Source: Lineus longissimus (lineage: Eukaryota; Nemertea; Pilidiophora; Heteronemertea; Lineidae). From it: DNA of 64,000 nt. The notes under the pieces were generated by a model that had not been told where the DNA came from, searched no databases, and was given only the letters and a program-made list of their open reading frames with translations. Below, piece by piece: positions 51,701 through 62,230 of the stretch. A program made the position numbers and the translations under genes. Every line of letters starts with the position of its first letter. Position 1 is the stretch's first letter. The stretch lies in NCBI RefSeq assembly GCF_910592395.1, contig NC_088313.1:16448437-16512436 (forward strand), in the 5' to 3' direction.

Positions 51701-53411
51701 GTAAAGGCACTTTATCAGCGTGGCGAAGGTGTCCTCTCTTGTTCGCGAATGCTCGCCCCTTGAGTAGCCGACACTGATATCATTTTTGTAACCTGGCGCA
51801 CACGGCAAATTATAACCGTACCAAGAAGAGTTGTACTGTCTGAAACAATATATCTCTTGCATAAAACAACGTATCATTCAAGTAATTCGATCAACAACAT
51901 CATCTTATTTTCAGGTTTTTAAAGATGAGATGCAGCCAACTATAAGACAAGGATTTACAAAATTAAAGAAGAAACCTACCTTCGCAATTTCCTCAAAGGG
52001 ATAATAATCAAAAGCGATCGGTACTTTTCCAATCTTTAAATGTTTATCACCTTAAATAAAATGCGCACTAATAACGTTATCCGAGGACGAATCAGCCACA
52101 GAATTCCACTCACCAATACAACAGTATCTAATCCTTCCCACAGTTGCCAAGTTTCTACTGCTGAATGAAAAAGCAACTCTTAGTGTGTGTTTAACACGGT
52201 TGGTGGCAGCAGCGCATCTAGCTGGCCTCTGGCTACAGGGGGCTATATCGGATACCCAAGATGTTGCGACTTCACCTCCAAGGTTGAATTATAGTCATCT
52301 AGTGATGTTTTCGATTAAAATTTCCAAATTGGACATGCACATGACAAATATGCATTGTACTATATATAACAAAGTCCTCATCCAAGTCGCAGGTCATCAC
52401 AACGTTCGAGAGTACGACTGCAATGTGAAACCATTTCTCAGTTCAGTTGAATCGAAATGTCATTATATGTGACATCCAGTACAGTGGGCATACCGATAAC
52501 TTACAGGTAACCAAATAGGATACTAGTTGTCGAAACCATTATTTAAAAAAAAAATTCAACCACCAATTTTTCGCGGACTTCGTGAATAAATTAGATGGGG
52601 AATCTGAAAAACAATAATTCAGGACATTGATAGGCTAATGGGGCCTACTGGTCACAAATGTTAGTATTGAACTTGGTCAAAAGGTGCATAAAGCTACAAG
52701 CAGTGATAACCTTTGGCTAAAATAAAGGTCAATGAAGCCATACCAATTATCAGAAGTCTTCAGATTGCTAGGCCGATCAATATTTGTGTTACGTTGTACA
52801 TATTGCGTACACAGGGCTTACTAATCTGACCACTGGAACGGGCTAGCATATAAACTTGTAGGTTTAAATACATTCCCCTGTAGAAAAAGCAAAAGCCTGT
52901 ACTGTGGTAGAAAAGTCTTAGACTTCTATAAGGTAAATAGTTAGGATGGCCGGGGATTTAACAGTCAAAGGTAATTCAGTGATTCAGTGATTCAGTGGCA
53001 GATGAAAGGACTGTGAGGTTCAGAATACTATGGATAAAATGCTGACGTCATTAGCTAGCATGTGGCTAAGGTATGTATGAGCTGTACAAGGTCTAGCATT
53101 CACTAGAGAATGAAAATTTTTTGTCACTTCTGACAGGATGGTCCTTGATGGGAGACCATGGCAAATCATTTTCTGCTTCGAGCCCAAATTAAACACGTAT
53201 AAAGTGACATGATCGCATTCAGACTAGACGTGGACCTCCCCGTACCGCGAGACAACTCCATCCTTGCGGCAACGTGCTCATCAGAATGTAGGCCCTACAT
53301 GTAACTGAACAACCACCGCTGCAGCAAACAGTCCATTATTATATTCAGTAATTATTAATAATCTAGAATATTTAGTTTTTTAATTCTAATTCCAATTTCT
53401 TATCCAATCAG
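45761..53411. other. Intergenic / upstream region of the PPxY gene
   Basis: No supported coding exon. The pyrimidine-rich stretch 50735-50775 and the degenerate TTTTTTACCGTTGTC-type runs at 50895-50980 create a spurious long frame. A triple ATTCAGTG (8 bp) lies near 52973-52997. The region may include promoter elements or a non-coding 5' exon of the gene that starts coding at 53449, since a polypyrimidine tract ending in CAG at 53409-53411 looks like a splice acceptor. Confidence 0.4.
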
Positions 53412-53448
53412 GTAGCAGGCCGCTGCCGAATCATACCCACTCCTTAGC
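53412..53448 (+). other. Probable 5' UTR start of PPxY gene exon, after splice acceptor
   Basis: TTCTAATTCCAATTTCTTAT then CCAATCAG (ending 53411) is a pyrimidine-rich tract closed by AG. This suggests the first coding exon is preceded by a non-coding exon upstream. Direct transcription start in this area is the alternative. Confidence 0.4.
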
Positions 53449-55648
53449 ATGAAGATGGCCACCGCTCAGCCCCTCTGGACCACGTCACCCAACAGTACGA
53501 CCAACACAACGATAATATACGATGAAGAGAGTAGGTACCGAAATCCGTAGTCCGTAATCCGTAACTTTGTCATCGGTAAACATGTACATGTAGTTCCGAT
53601 ATATATTTTGAGATGCTCAGTGTTGTGTTGTTCAATCTGAAGGACTCAAACCCGTCTTCCAGTTACCCACAAGCCATTATGTTCTATTTTGTAAGATGAT
53701 GAATCTGTAGAGAGCAGAAAGCGCAAAATGTCATGCATGTTAAATACCACATATAGCCCAAATTAATATTGTTATTCATACATGTATACCTATGTATTAT
53801 TACTTCCACATGGGGCTTTTGTTTATTTGATTAAAGGATTAATATCGAACTCCGCGTAACAGGATTCTTATAGGGCTGGTAGTCTATCCACACTCTGGTT
53901 TTTGATTTGGATAGTATATCTGTAATAAGAATTTACCTCAGATGTTAAAAAGAGCACGATAAATGCAAGGAAAAAAATTATTCAGAATGTATTTACTTTT
54001 TCAGGTATACCGTTGGTGATCATTCAGTACCTGATCATTTTTGGTTTCGTCATTTTCGCTGGTACTTTGATAGTGAAGTGTATAAAGGACGGATTCAAAC
54101 GAATACTTGGTAAGTGGTTGTAGTTACAAAATAAAATAAGGCTTGCCTTCTGCTGATAATATTATCGGCTGAATATTGGCCAAAACTGCTACCAACACTA
54201 GCGCCAGCTGGCCGTATTTGCCTCGACACGCGTGAGATTATCCCGCAATCGTACCAATACTAGTAAAAAAGGCAAGTTCTTAAATAGCGCTTCATAATGT
54301 ACAGCATTCCCAAAGTGTTTTACATTTATAAGTCGTCGTTCAGAAAATATCAATGGGAGTTACTACGCGTATAGCCGTCCTGATTCTGTTGGTACATGTA
54401 TTTCAGAAATCTTATTTACGATTTTAGGTAATAGGTTGTGTTTCTCTTACTCATCGTTTCTTTCTCCATCAGGTCATATCGTACGAACTATCCGCGACTG
54501 TTTTGGAAACTGTTGCGATTGCTTTTCGGCTTGCTGCAGACAAATATGCGACTCGTGTGAGGAATCCACGAGCCGAAGCCAGGAAGACAACATTGGCGGT
54601 GCCGTCACGGCTGAACCGATACCAACAACAGATACATCTCCACATCAAAGGAGTTTTACCAGACTACATGTAGAAAGTAAGGGTAACCTGTTTATTTACT
54701 GACTTCGTGATAATTTCCTATTACGGCGACTGCAGGCCTTCCTTGGCGCTACATTGTACAGCCCACATGTATTACAAAAAATCTAAAATCTGGCTAGGAT
54801 TAACTTTTAAGATCTTAGGAGTGCTATCACATATCTTATTAAGAGTACTATCAACTGAGACGACTTTCAAACGCACGATGACTTCCTTCTTTCCTTTACT
54901 GATGATTTCCTTTGTTCTGTATACGTCTTTATTGTCATGTATATGTATACATTGACAAACCAATAACTAAAGTGCGATTACTGAAGACATCCAGTATGCC
55001 AGGATACCTATATAAGCGGTCTAATATTTGTTGGAAAATTGCAAGCTACTTCTTAAGTATGTGAAGCCTGTTTATTTGTCATTTTCGGATTCGATTTCAG
55101 GCATCGAAATTGAAGCCGACCCGGACAGTCGATGGTCCGATGGAGAAGACCCGTCTGTCCCGCCACCTTCTTACGACGAGGTTACTGCTCGACCACCCCC
55201 CGCAACTGCCCCGTCCTATAATGACGTCAGAGAGGGAACTCCTTCTGCACCATCATATGATATAATTAATACACAAGACGAGGTAATACATTGACCTATT
55301 CACTGACTTCGCGTGTCCAGTGGACATACGTTGATACTTTGTATAACTTACAATACCTGGTTGTCTAAAATTTTGCGATTGAGCTTTATACGGAATGTTG
55401 CCAAATCACATGTACACAACCTTCTCCAAACAGGCGCCCGTCCTCTTACTCAATGGCATCAAAACGACAAGAATATATTTCATTTTTTTTCAGAAATACC
55501 ACTGCAAAAGTGCCAAATGCTTGAATTAGTCGTAAAAATACCTTTCCGTAGTTGATTTCATGATATAAACCTATCATCTTTTCAGTGTCCCCCTCCAAGC
55601 TATGACGCAGTGACGCGAAATCTTGATAATTATGAGAGCAACGTATGA
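53449..55648 (+). CDS. Single-pass membrane protein with Cys cluster and PPxY motifs (putative NEDD4-ligase adaptor), five coding exons
   Basis: Coding exons are 53449-53530, 54005-54109, 54473-54676, 55101-55282 and 55586-55648, all with GT/AG junctions and phases 1,1,1,0; they join to 211 codons plus TGA. Residues 1-28 form a short extracellular tail with sequons at Asn15 and Asn19. Residues 30-51 are a hydrophobic membrane span followed by basic residues (type III, no signal peptide). Residues 72-91 hold eight cysteines in the pattern C-x3-CC-x-C-x3-CC-x3-C-x2-C. The cytoplasmic tail has PPSY 152-155, APSY 167-170, APSY 180-183 and PPSY 194-197, spaced 13-15 residues apart. PPxY motifs bind WW domains of NEDD4-family E3 ligases, so the layout recalls Drosophila Commissureless, PRRG and NDFIP-type sorting adaptors. 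I recognise no orthologue. A second ATG at 53455 has better context. Introns are 474, 363, 424 and 303 bp. Confidence 0.85.
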
Positions 55649-56444
55649 CGAAGGCTCAGCCTGGACGGGCTTCATGGTCGTAAGAATAAGGCAAAACCCG
55701 AGGCTATAAATGTTGAATATCAACATGTGCGTCATCTCTTGCATGCTTTGGAGAAGACTTCCACTGATTGATCCATAAATACGTATACAGTGATGAACCA
55801 AAGATGGAAAAGTGCAAGGAATGACCTAAATCATATATCCTTGAACGAACCCGACCTTGACGAGAGCATGGATTGTATCAAACCATAAATTTTACTACTT
55901 GGGGCTCTCCAGAGGGTCTTTGTTTATTTTTAAAAGAACTGTGTCGTACTAAAAAGTATAGCCTATGCAATTAATGTAAATGTTAAAATAAATTCATATT
56001 TTATAAAATGTCTCCATGTCCATTCACTATTTCCATTTCCTACCTTTCACTGGTCATACATCATCTCTACCCTTCCCCATTTCCACAAAAACTGCATTAA
56101 TTAATGCGAGCAATCAAAGATGCTCTTCATCCTCGATTCAAAATAACTATTATGTGTCCTGGTCTCTTCTGAATCATTCTCCCTTGTGATTAATGCTCCA
56201 TTGCAAATCATGTTCTTGCAAATCCAGATTCCTTACAAATCATCCTACCAGGGTACTTGGTACCTACTAATCATGCTCCCTTTCGAATCATATTCTCCTG
56301 CAAATCGGCCTTTCTTACCAGTTGGCTCTGAATCATGATCTCATGCGAATCATGCTCGTTGACAATTCATGCTCACTTATGAACCCAAAGTCTTCTGAAA
56401 CCTACATGTTCACATCCAAGATCAACTTACCCCAGTCAGGACAC
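55649..56444. other. 3' UTR and intergenic sequence
   Basis: The first ~340 bases are the likely 3' UTR of the PPxY gene. From about 56100 to 56400 there is a loosely repetitive run of AATCATG, CAAATC and GCTC words, resembling a decayed tandem repeat with no fixed period. Confidence 0.45.
55987..55992 (+). terminator. Polyadenylation signal AATAAA (PPxY gene)
   Basis: A canonical AATAAA lies about 340 bases after the TGA of the five-exon gene, in AT-rich sequence and followed by T/G-rich bases. It is the best candidate for the 3' end of that transcript. Confidence 0.6.
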
Positions 56445-56613
56445 TCCTCTGTCACACCGTCCTTGTGCCTAAGAAAAATTAGATGATGCCGCGCATATCG
56501 CTGCTTAAGTGGACCGAGGCAGCATTATGCAGCCATATAGATTGCTCGCATTGACTTTCATAAGCATTGTATTATCCATCTTCTCTTAGGCACAAGAACG
56601 CTATAACAGAGGA
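56445..56613. mobile_element. MITE-like fold-back element with 33-bp terminal inverted repeats
   Basis: The left end (56445-56477) and the complement of the right end (56581-56613) agree at 28 of 33 positions, starting TCCTCTGT and containing the shared core CTTGTGCCTAAGA. The interior of about 100 bp has no coding capacity. Size and structure fit a miniature inverted-repeat transposable element. The superfamily is unknown because I cannot define a target-site duplication. Confidence 0.7.
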
Positions 56614-57336
56614 CCTTCCGGATTATGCCTGAGATGATCTTAAATGTCATTTCCACTGTCTAATCAAAAACTTAACCCTGGGATCCCTGCAACCTATGCA
56701 ACAGAAAGAAACAAAGAAATATTCCAATTTCTAATTGAATTACATTACATGTATTCCAACTTGAAAATTACATAATTTTCATCACTCAGATATACAATAA
56801 ACATTAAAAGTACCGTACAAGTACTGGTAATTTCCATTACCTTCCTACCAAATTCCTTCTAAAAACTTATTTTCCCATTCACCAATAAATTTCTTACATA
56901 TCAAAAACAACCACCCTATGTTTTTTTTAAAAACATTTCTTGTTATGTACGTTTTTGCTCAAAACACCAGTTGCACTGACCTTGAAGTCGTCCATTAGCC
57001 AGCACACGTGTCGACCGAAGGATGATGAAAATACCTTACCTAGACCATGACAATGCATGACGTTTTGATCAAACTGAGGATCCCATCACAGTGATAGGTT
57101 TAGGCCGTCCCATCAGGACTTTCTTTGATGTTTCACTGGTTAAAATTTAAATGCAGCCGATAAGCTCAAACAGATCAATTCGTAAATGTTAACACTTGAT
57201 GAGTCAAGGTGATCAGGAAATATTTACACACAACTTTCTCAATACTCATTGGCAAGCCAGTTGTTACTGCCGACCCGTCCACCCCGTTCACATCTAACAA
57301 AATAAGAAGTACCTGACGGTCTTCAGGATTTTCAAA
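56614..57336. other. Intergenic between convergent genes
   Basis: AT-rich DNA that should include the 3' UTR of the minus-strand glycosyltransferase. A clear minus-strand AATAAA was not found. No other feature is seen. Confidence 0.4.
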
Positions 57337-58341
57337 TCAACGCTCGCTTACATACCTTTCAATCTCCCTACCAGTTCCCACAATATCTTTAATTGACACT
57401 TTCCTGCCAAAAAATCTACTTATAGGACCCTTATAGCCAATGTGTTTCCAGACGTGGTTAGTGTAACTTTTGTTGGTCAACAATGGGTTGTAATTCTTCA
57501 ACTGAACCCAAATGCAAGTCTTAAACTCCACAAAGGTTACAAAGTTTGTTTTCGTCATGCAGTCTTTTGTAAATTTTTTCATAAGTCGGAGCCAATATGG
57601 ATCTACTGTCGGCATCATTTCCGTAGGGTCTGCTACAAAGACCTTGCATCTACTCTCCAAACAGGGAATTCGTGATTGGTAATCTTCTAAAACCTTCTGG
57701 AGCATGTTTGGTCCAGTAACATAAATGGCATTATTAATTGACGTGTGTCGCTGAAAGTGCTGTAGATGGTCAATGACGTACCGCAAAAATGGATGAGACG
57801 GCTCGGAAGCCATGATAGCGTTCGTTACAATGCTGAAGTTCTTGTGAAGCAAGAAGCTCTGGACGTGGGGCTCAGGCACCAATACCAAGCGCTTCTCTGC
57901 TAGGAATGTCTTGATCGGACGGAGGCACTGCATGTCCATGTCCATGTACAACCCACCGTAAAAGTCTAAGACGAAATACCGCATGGCATCGGCCTTTAAG
58001 AGTTTGTTGTCATACTTGTCAAACAGTCCAAGATACGTTGGGTATTTATCTCTTATAAAATTCCTGGCGTCTTTGTCGCTCCAGAACATGTAGCGCCAAT
58101 CTGGATTCGCACGAAGACAACTTCTGATGCAGTCCGCATACACCCGTGGGACTGCTGCCTCAGAACTGTACGTCTGGTGAATTATCTTCGGTATAAACAA
58201 CGGAACCTTTCCCGATCCATTCATCGCCGGCTCAAACGTCGGAAGTGGCTCTAGAAGAGCATCATCAGTCATGTGAATGATAAAGATACACAAGAGAATG
58301 AGGAACCCGACACTCGCACAAAATCGAACGGCGCTTTTCAT
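57337..58341 (-). CDS. GT32-family glycosyltransferase with DXD motif (type II Golgi membrane protein)
   Basis: The 334-residue protein read from the ATG at 58339-58341 has a short cytoplasmic tail and a membrane anchor at about 9-24. The lumenal catalytic domain is of the Gly_transf_sug (DXD sugar-binding, GT32) type, related to OCH1 and inositol-phosphoceramide mannosyltransferases. Landmarks are IPKIIHQT 50-57, MFWSD around Trp87, the KADAMRY block (Lys116, Asp118, Arg121), FYGGLYMDMD with the metal-binding DXD at 134-136, and TGP 209-211. Sequons include Asn41 and Asn168. Donor and acceptor sugars are not predictable. An in-frame ATG at 58399-58401 would add 20 residues, but its context is poor and TTTATCTTTTAG just after it looks like a splice acceptor, so I prefer the inner start. 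The gene is convergent with the PPxY gene. The visible coding region is intronless. Confidence 0.88.
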   Translation of the reverse strand: MKSAVRFCASVGFLILLCIFIIHMTDDALLEPLPTFEPAMNGSGKVPLFIPKIIHQTYSSEAAVPRVYADCIRSCLRANPDWRYMFWSDKDARNFIRDKYPTYLGLFDKYDNKLLKADAMRYFVLDFYGGLYMDMDMQCLRPIKTFLAEKRLVLVPEPHVQSFLLHKNFSIVTNAIMASEPSHPFLRYVIDHLQHFQRHTSINNAIYVTGPNMLQKVLEDYQSRIPCLESRCKVFVADPTEMMPTVDPYWLRLMKKFTKDCMTKTNFVTFVEFKTCIWVQLKNYNPLLTNKSYTNHVWKHIGYKGPISRFFGRKVSIKDIVGTGREIERYVSER

Positions 58342-59272
58342 CTTCGTTCCGGTACACCTGTTGTTTTCATCTGTTAGAGACCTAAAAGATAAAGTATTCA
58401 TGTAAATAAATATATATATCTTTCTTCAGCTGATGCAGACTTTCTTAATCTCTCAAAGTAAATTTTCGTACGAGTTTATTCACGATGTGTCGTTACTTTC
58501 ATTATGATAGTACCGCACCCATTTACACCGCTTAACGTTGCCGGTGCAACTATCATTTTGGTTCGGAAAAATCGGTGTTATCGTATTATTGATAATGACC
58601 TGTCTTTTCTTTCGGTTTTCCATTTTCATTACTGACATTATTTCATTTTTATCTCACAAATTAAAAACCCAATTACATGTATAGGGCCCACTCTTGCCCA
58701 ATGTAACAGTCGAAAATGTCCCTTGGATTTGGAAAAAGTGTCCGGGCAAAACATTATATGGTCCTACCTATAGACCAACTGTCGATATTGGTGGAGACAG
58801 GGTTGGAAAACTCAACAATTCGGGAGTCGATTTCTAATCTTCTTTTAACACCATAACATGGGGTTTTCTGAAATAGTACAAACATGTGTCACAATCAGAA
58901 ACAGTACATCACAACCATACTTGTAGTATACAAATGTCCTCAGATTTGTCTTTCCTACAACATGGTCTTACACGGAGAACTAAAACCTACATATTACTGT
59001 CACACAGATCATTGAAAGCAGTCCTAAATATTCTCACAACTTAGTACATGACATAATGATATTGGTACTGTAAAATCGCTGGGAGACGTTGCTCCTATAC
59101 ACAGAGTGCATGCTCAATGCATAGATGTACGCATCGCACGAGGCGCGCACTCATCGAAACTTCTGGCGAAGCATTCAAGACAACGGACAATCAAACCTTG
59201 ATTTTGATGTACACCTTTAACTATTCTGAATGACAGTGGGCTAGGGGTTTCTATACATATTTTGCTTTTACC
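58342..59272. other. Upstream of glycosyltransferase / flank of BEL element
   Basis: This should contain the 5' region of the minus-strand glycosyltransferase and possibly the end of the BEL element's 3' LTR. A short (TA)n run at about 58410-58420 is present. I could not define a promoter or the LTR boundary. Confidence 0.35.
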
Positions 59273-59509
59273 TGAATCTTGAAACCTCCCGATTCAAACC
59301 ATAAAGAGTTACAAAAAACCCACAAAAAAGAGGGACGAAGTCCGCGAAGACCTTCCCTGACAAATCGAAATGGCTGAAGCGCATGTTACGTCATCGCAAC
59401 TCACGACGCGGGGTTGTCTCAGCGCGCGCGCAAGTTAAAGTTAACGAAAGAACATGTCAAAGGTGACGATAGGCAAATAACTGGGAAAATAGGCGCAATA
59501 TTCAAAACA
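59273..59509 (-). repeat. Possible 3' LTR of the BEL/Pao element (right end of call better supported)
   Basis: On the minus strand, 154 bases after the polyprotein stop, a purine-rich GGCGCCCGGAGGA (59522-59510) is followed by TGTTTTGAATATTG. This is the layout expected for a polypurine tract and the TG start of a 3' LTR. The far end is a guess at a CA near 59273. The 5' LTR lies outside the window, so repeat identity cannot be tested here. Confidence 0.25.
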
Positions 59510-59665
59510 TCCTCCGGGCGCCAAAGGACGCGCTTATGATTATAACGCGGACGCATTAATTTTTTATGATATAGCAATAGAAATGTCTATAATAGACTAA
59601 ACTTGGAATGACGGAATATGATGATGGAATATGGGGCGAGACCAATAGGCACAAAAACACAATAT

Positions 59666-62230
59666 CTATTGGTCCCCATGAACCACCTCCTCACTTCCAA
59701 CGAAATCACATTCCTCACCATCACACTCTAGGATAGGAACACATCTCTGAATTGAACGATTCCTGAAACCGGTCTTGACTTTGACGCGAACATTGCGGAT
59801 GACACCGTCGTCTCCAGGGAATACTTCTTCGATTCGACCTAGCTCCCATTGACCGCGCACTGCACTTGGATCAACCAAAAGGACAATGTCACCAACCTGA
59901 ACCTCTCTGTCCTTCCGAAGCCACTTAGACCTTCTTTGCAATGTGGGCAAATATTCCCGAACAAACCGTGTCCAAAACTGATTTACCAAACTCTGGGTAA
60001 ATTCAAATCTCTTGTGGAGATTTTTGGTTGGGTTGAATGGACCTTGTGGCGTTTCAGCCGATGCTCTTCCAAGAAGAAAGTGGTTGCGCGTTAAGGGCTG
60101 TAAATCATTGGGATCATTTGAACTATAACCCAATGGCCTGGAGTTGACCAGATTCTGGACCTCCGCGAATACTGTGGACATTTCATTCCACGTGAGGGTT
60201 TGTTGTCCAACAACTAACTTGAGACCTTTCTTGACCAATTTTACAAGTGATTCATAAAATCCTCCCTGGTTTGGACTTAGAGGGGTTATAAAACGCCACT
60301 TGACTTGGTTGAGGACGGCAAACCTTTGAATTTGCTCTCGCCCTTCCTGTACAAGTTTTCTTAGCTCCTTCTCCGTGCTGATAAAGGAGCTACCATTGTC
60401 TGAGATGATAGTTGACGGCCATCCATGATGCGAGACAAATCTCCTGAAGGCATGGAGAAATGCCTGAGTGGACAAATTTTCCACAATCTCAAGATGTACT
60501 GCCCTTACAGTACCACAGGTGAAGATGGCTCCCCAAGCCTTCGTGCTCTTATTTCTACCACATTTGAGGAAGAATGGACCAAACAGATCAAGGCCTGTAG
60601 TACTGTAGACTGGAGCAAACAATGCAAGACGCTCACTGGGTAGGTCAGCCATCCAAGGGACCAGTGGAGACTTGCGCAATTTCCTACACACCACACAATC
60701 TCTAACAATCTGACGTGCCAAATTCCGACCTCTCAGAAACCAGTACTTTCTCCGGCCATGGCAGAGAGTACTTTCAGACCCGCAATGTCCATTTTTCCAG
60801 TGGACATTCCTCATCAACAATCTGGAAATGTGGCAAGATGCTGGGAGGAGAAAAGGATGATTTTCATCATAGGACAGCGGAGACTTGCGAAGACGACCTC
60901 CTACCCTGAGCAAACCCTGATTGTCCTCAAAGGGAGCCAGATCCTTGCAACGAGTTTCCCAATCAATGAGCCCTCTCTGCGCAGTAGAAACCCAGTACCT
61001 TTCAGCTCTTTCTCGTTCTCCTGGTTCAAGCTCTCCGGTCTTTATATCCTCCTTTCTTGCCCTGGCCCTCAGATTACCAAAGAAGCGGAGGCACAATGCT
61101 GTCACATTGATAAGTCTAGGCCAACTTGAATAGTCTTCACACTTGATTGGTGGAACAATCTTCACAGCTGATGCAGACATATTGGGGGGTTGTCTTTCCG
61201 GTCTCTTCTCACAATCCCTTTCAGCAATCTTCGACGGCTGAGCTGGCCAATGTGTCTCTCCTTTCCTCAGAAACTCTGGCCCCTCAATCCAGCGACCGGC
61301 CATCTCTTCTGGTGTCAATCCCCTGGTGAGATCATCCGCAGGATTCTGGGCTGTTGGGACAAACTTCCAAACTGAGGGATCCCAGGTTGCCTGAATTTCA
61401 GCAACTCTTACCCCAACAAATTGCTTCAAGGAGAGAGAGTCAGACTTGACCCAGTGGAGGACAATCTCAGAATCAGACCACAAGTGGACCTCAGGCTTGG
61501 TACGCAGCTCAGAATGAATAGTCTTAGCCAGACGTGAGGCAATGAGAGCTGCCATCAGCTCAAGGCGCGGAATTGTGGTTTGGTGGAGTGGGGCCACCCT
61601 AGCCTTAGACGAGAACAGGCGGACGCTAATACCATCAGCTGTTGGCCACAGCATGTAGGCAACAGCCCCATATGCATGAATGCTGGCATCCCCGAAAACA
61701 TGAAGTTGGGGAATTCCAAATGCGTCGTCTGGTTTAACTGACCTAGGGACAGACACTGTCTCAAGTTGTTTGAAACTGGAGAAAATCTCATTCCATCGCT
61801 GAACCTGGTCGGGGGGCAGACCAGTGTCCCAACCAAAGTCCTTGAGTCTCCAAATGTCCTGCATGGCAATTTTGGCAGTGATTGTGACTGGGGTAGCAAG
61901 ACCAAGTGGATCAAAGAGAGTTGACAGATGAGACAATACAGACCTCTTAGTCAAAGACGAGTCAGGTGGATCCTTCACCTTGAAATGAATAAAATCAGTG
62001 CTATGATCCCAAGAGACCCCAAGGGTCTTGACACTATCGTTACCGCTACCTCCAAGACTAATAGACTCACCACTATGCACACTAGCTGACTGACCTTCAG
62101 GTTTACCGATACCACGAGAAATGTACCACTCCTTGATTCTGAAGCTCCCTGTCGCTAGGATTTCATCAAGATCACTCATCTTGCCTCGGGCAACGTCTGT
62201 CTTTCCACAGGAATGTATCAGGTCGTCCAC
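59666..62230 (-). pseudogene. BEL/Pao RT C-terminus, RNase H, integrase and DUF5641-like domain
   Basis: This 854-codon open segment begins with the Val-Asp-Asp of the RT active site, directly after the TAA. RNase H acidic residues are visible at 181 (FGDAS), 224 (RLEL), 253 (WSDS) and 299 (NPADD). The integrase has an HHCC zinc site (His477, His482, Cys512, Cys515) and a DDE core (Asp548, Asp611, Glu660 in GGFYES). The tail from about 735 to 835 (FWTRFVREYLPTLQRR, VGDIVLLVD, GRIEEVFPG) is the DUF5641-type C-terminus. All integrase catalytic residues are intact, so decay is recent. Translation on its own would lack the front half of RT. Confidence 0.92.

Noticed and set aside
53534-53539. Alternative donor (GTACCG) for exon 1 of the PPxY gene
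   Set aside because: It would put the membrane-span exon out of frame. The donor at 53531 (GTAGGT) keeps the frame.
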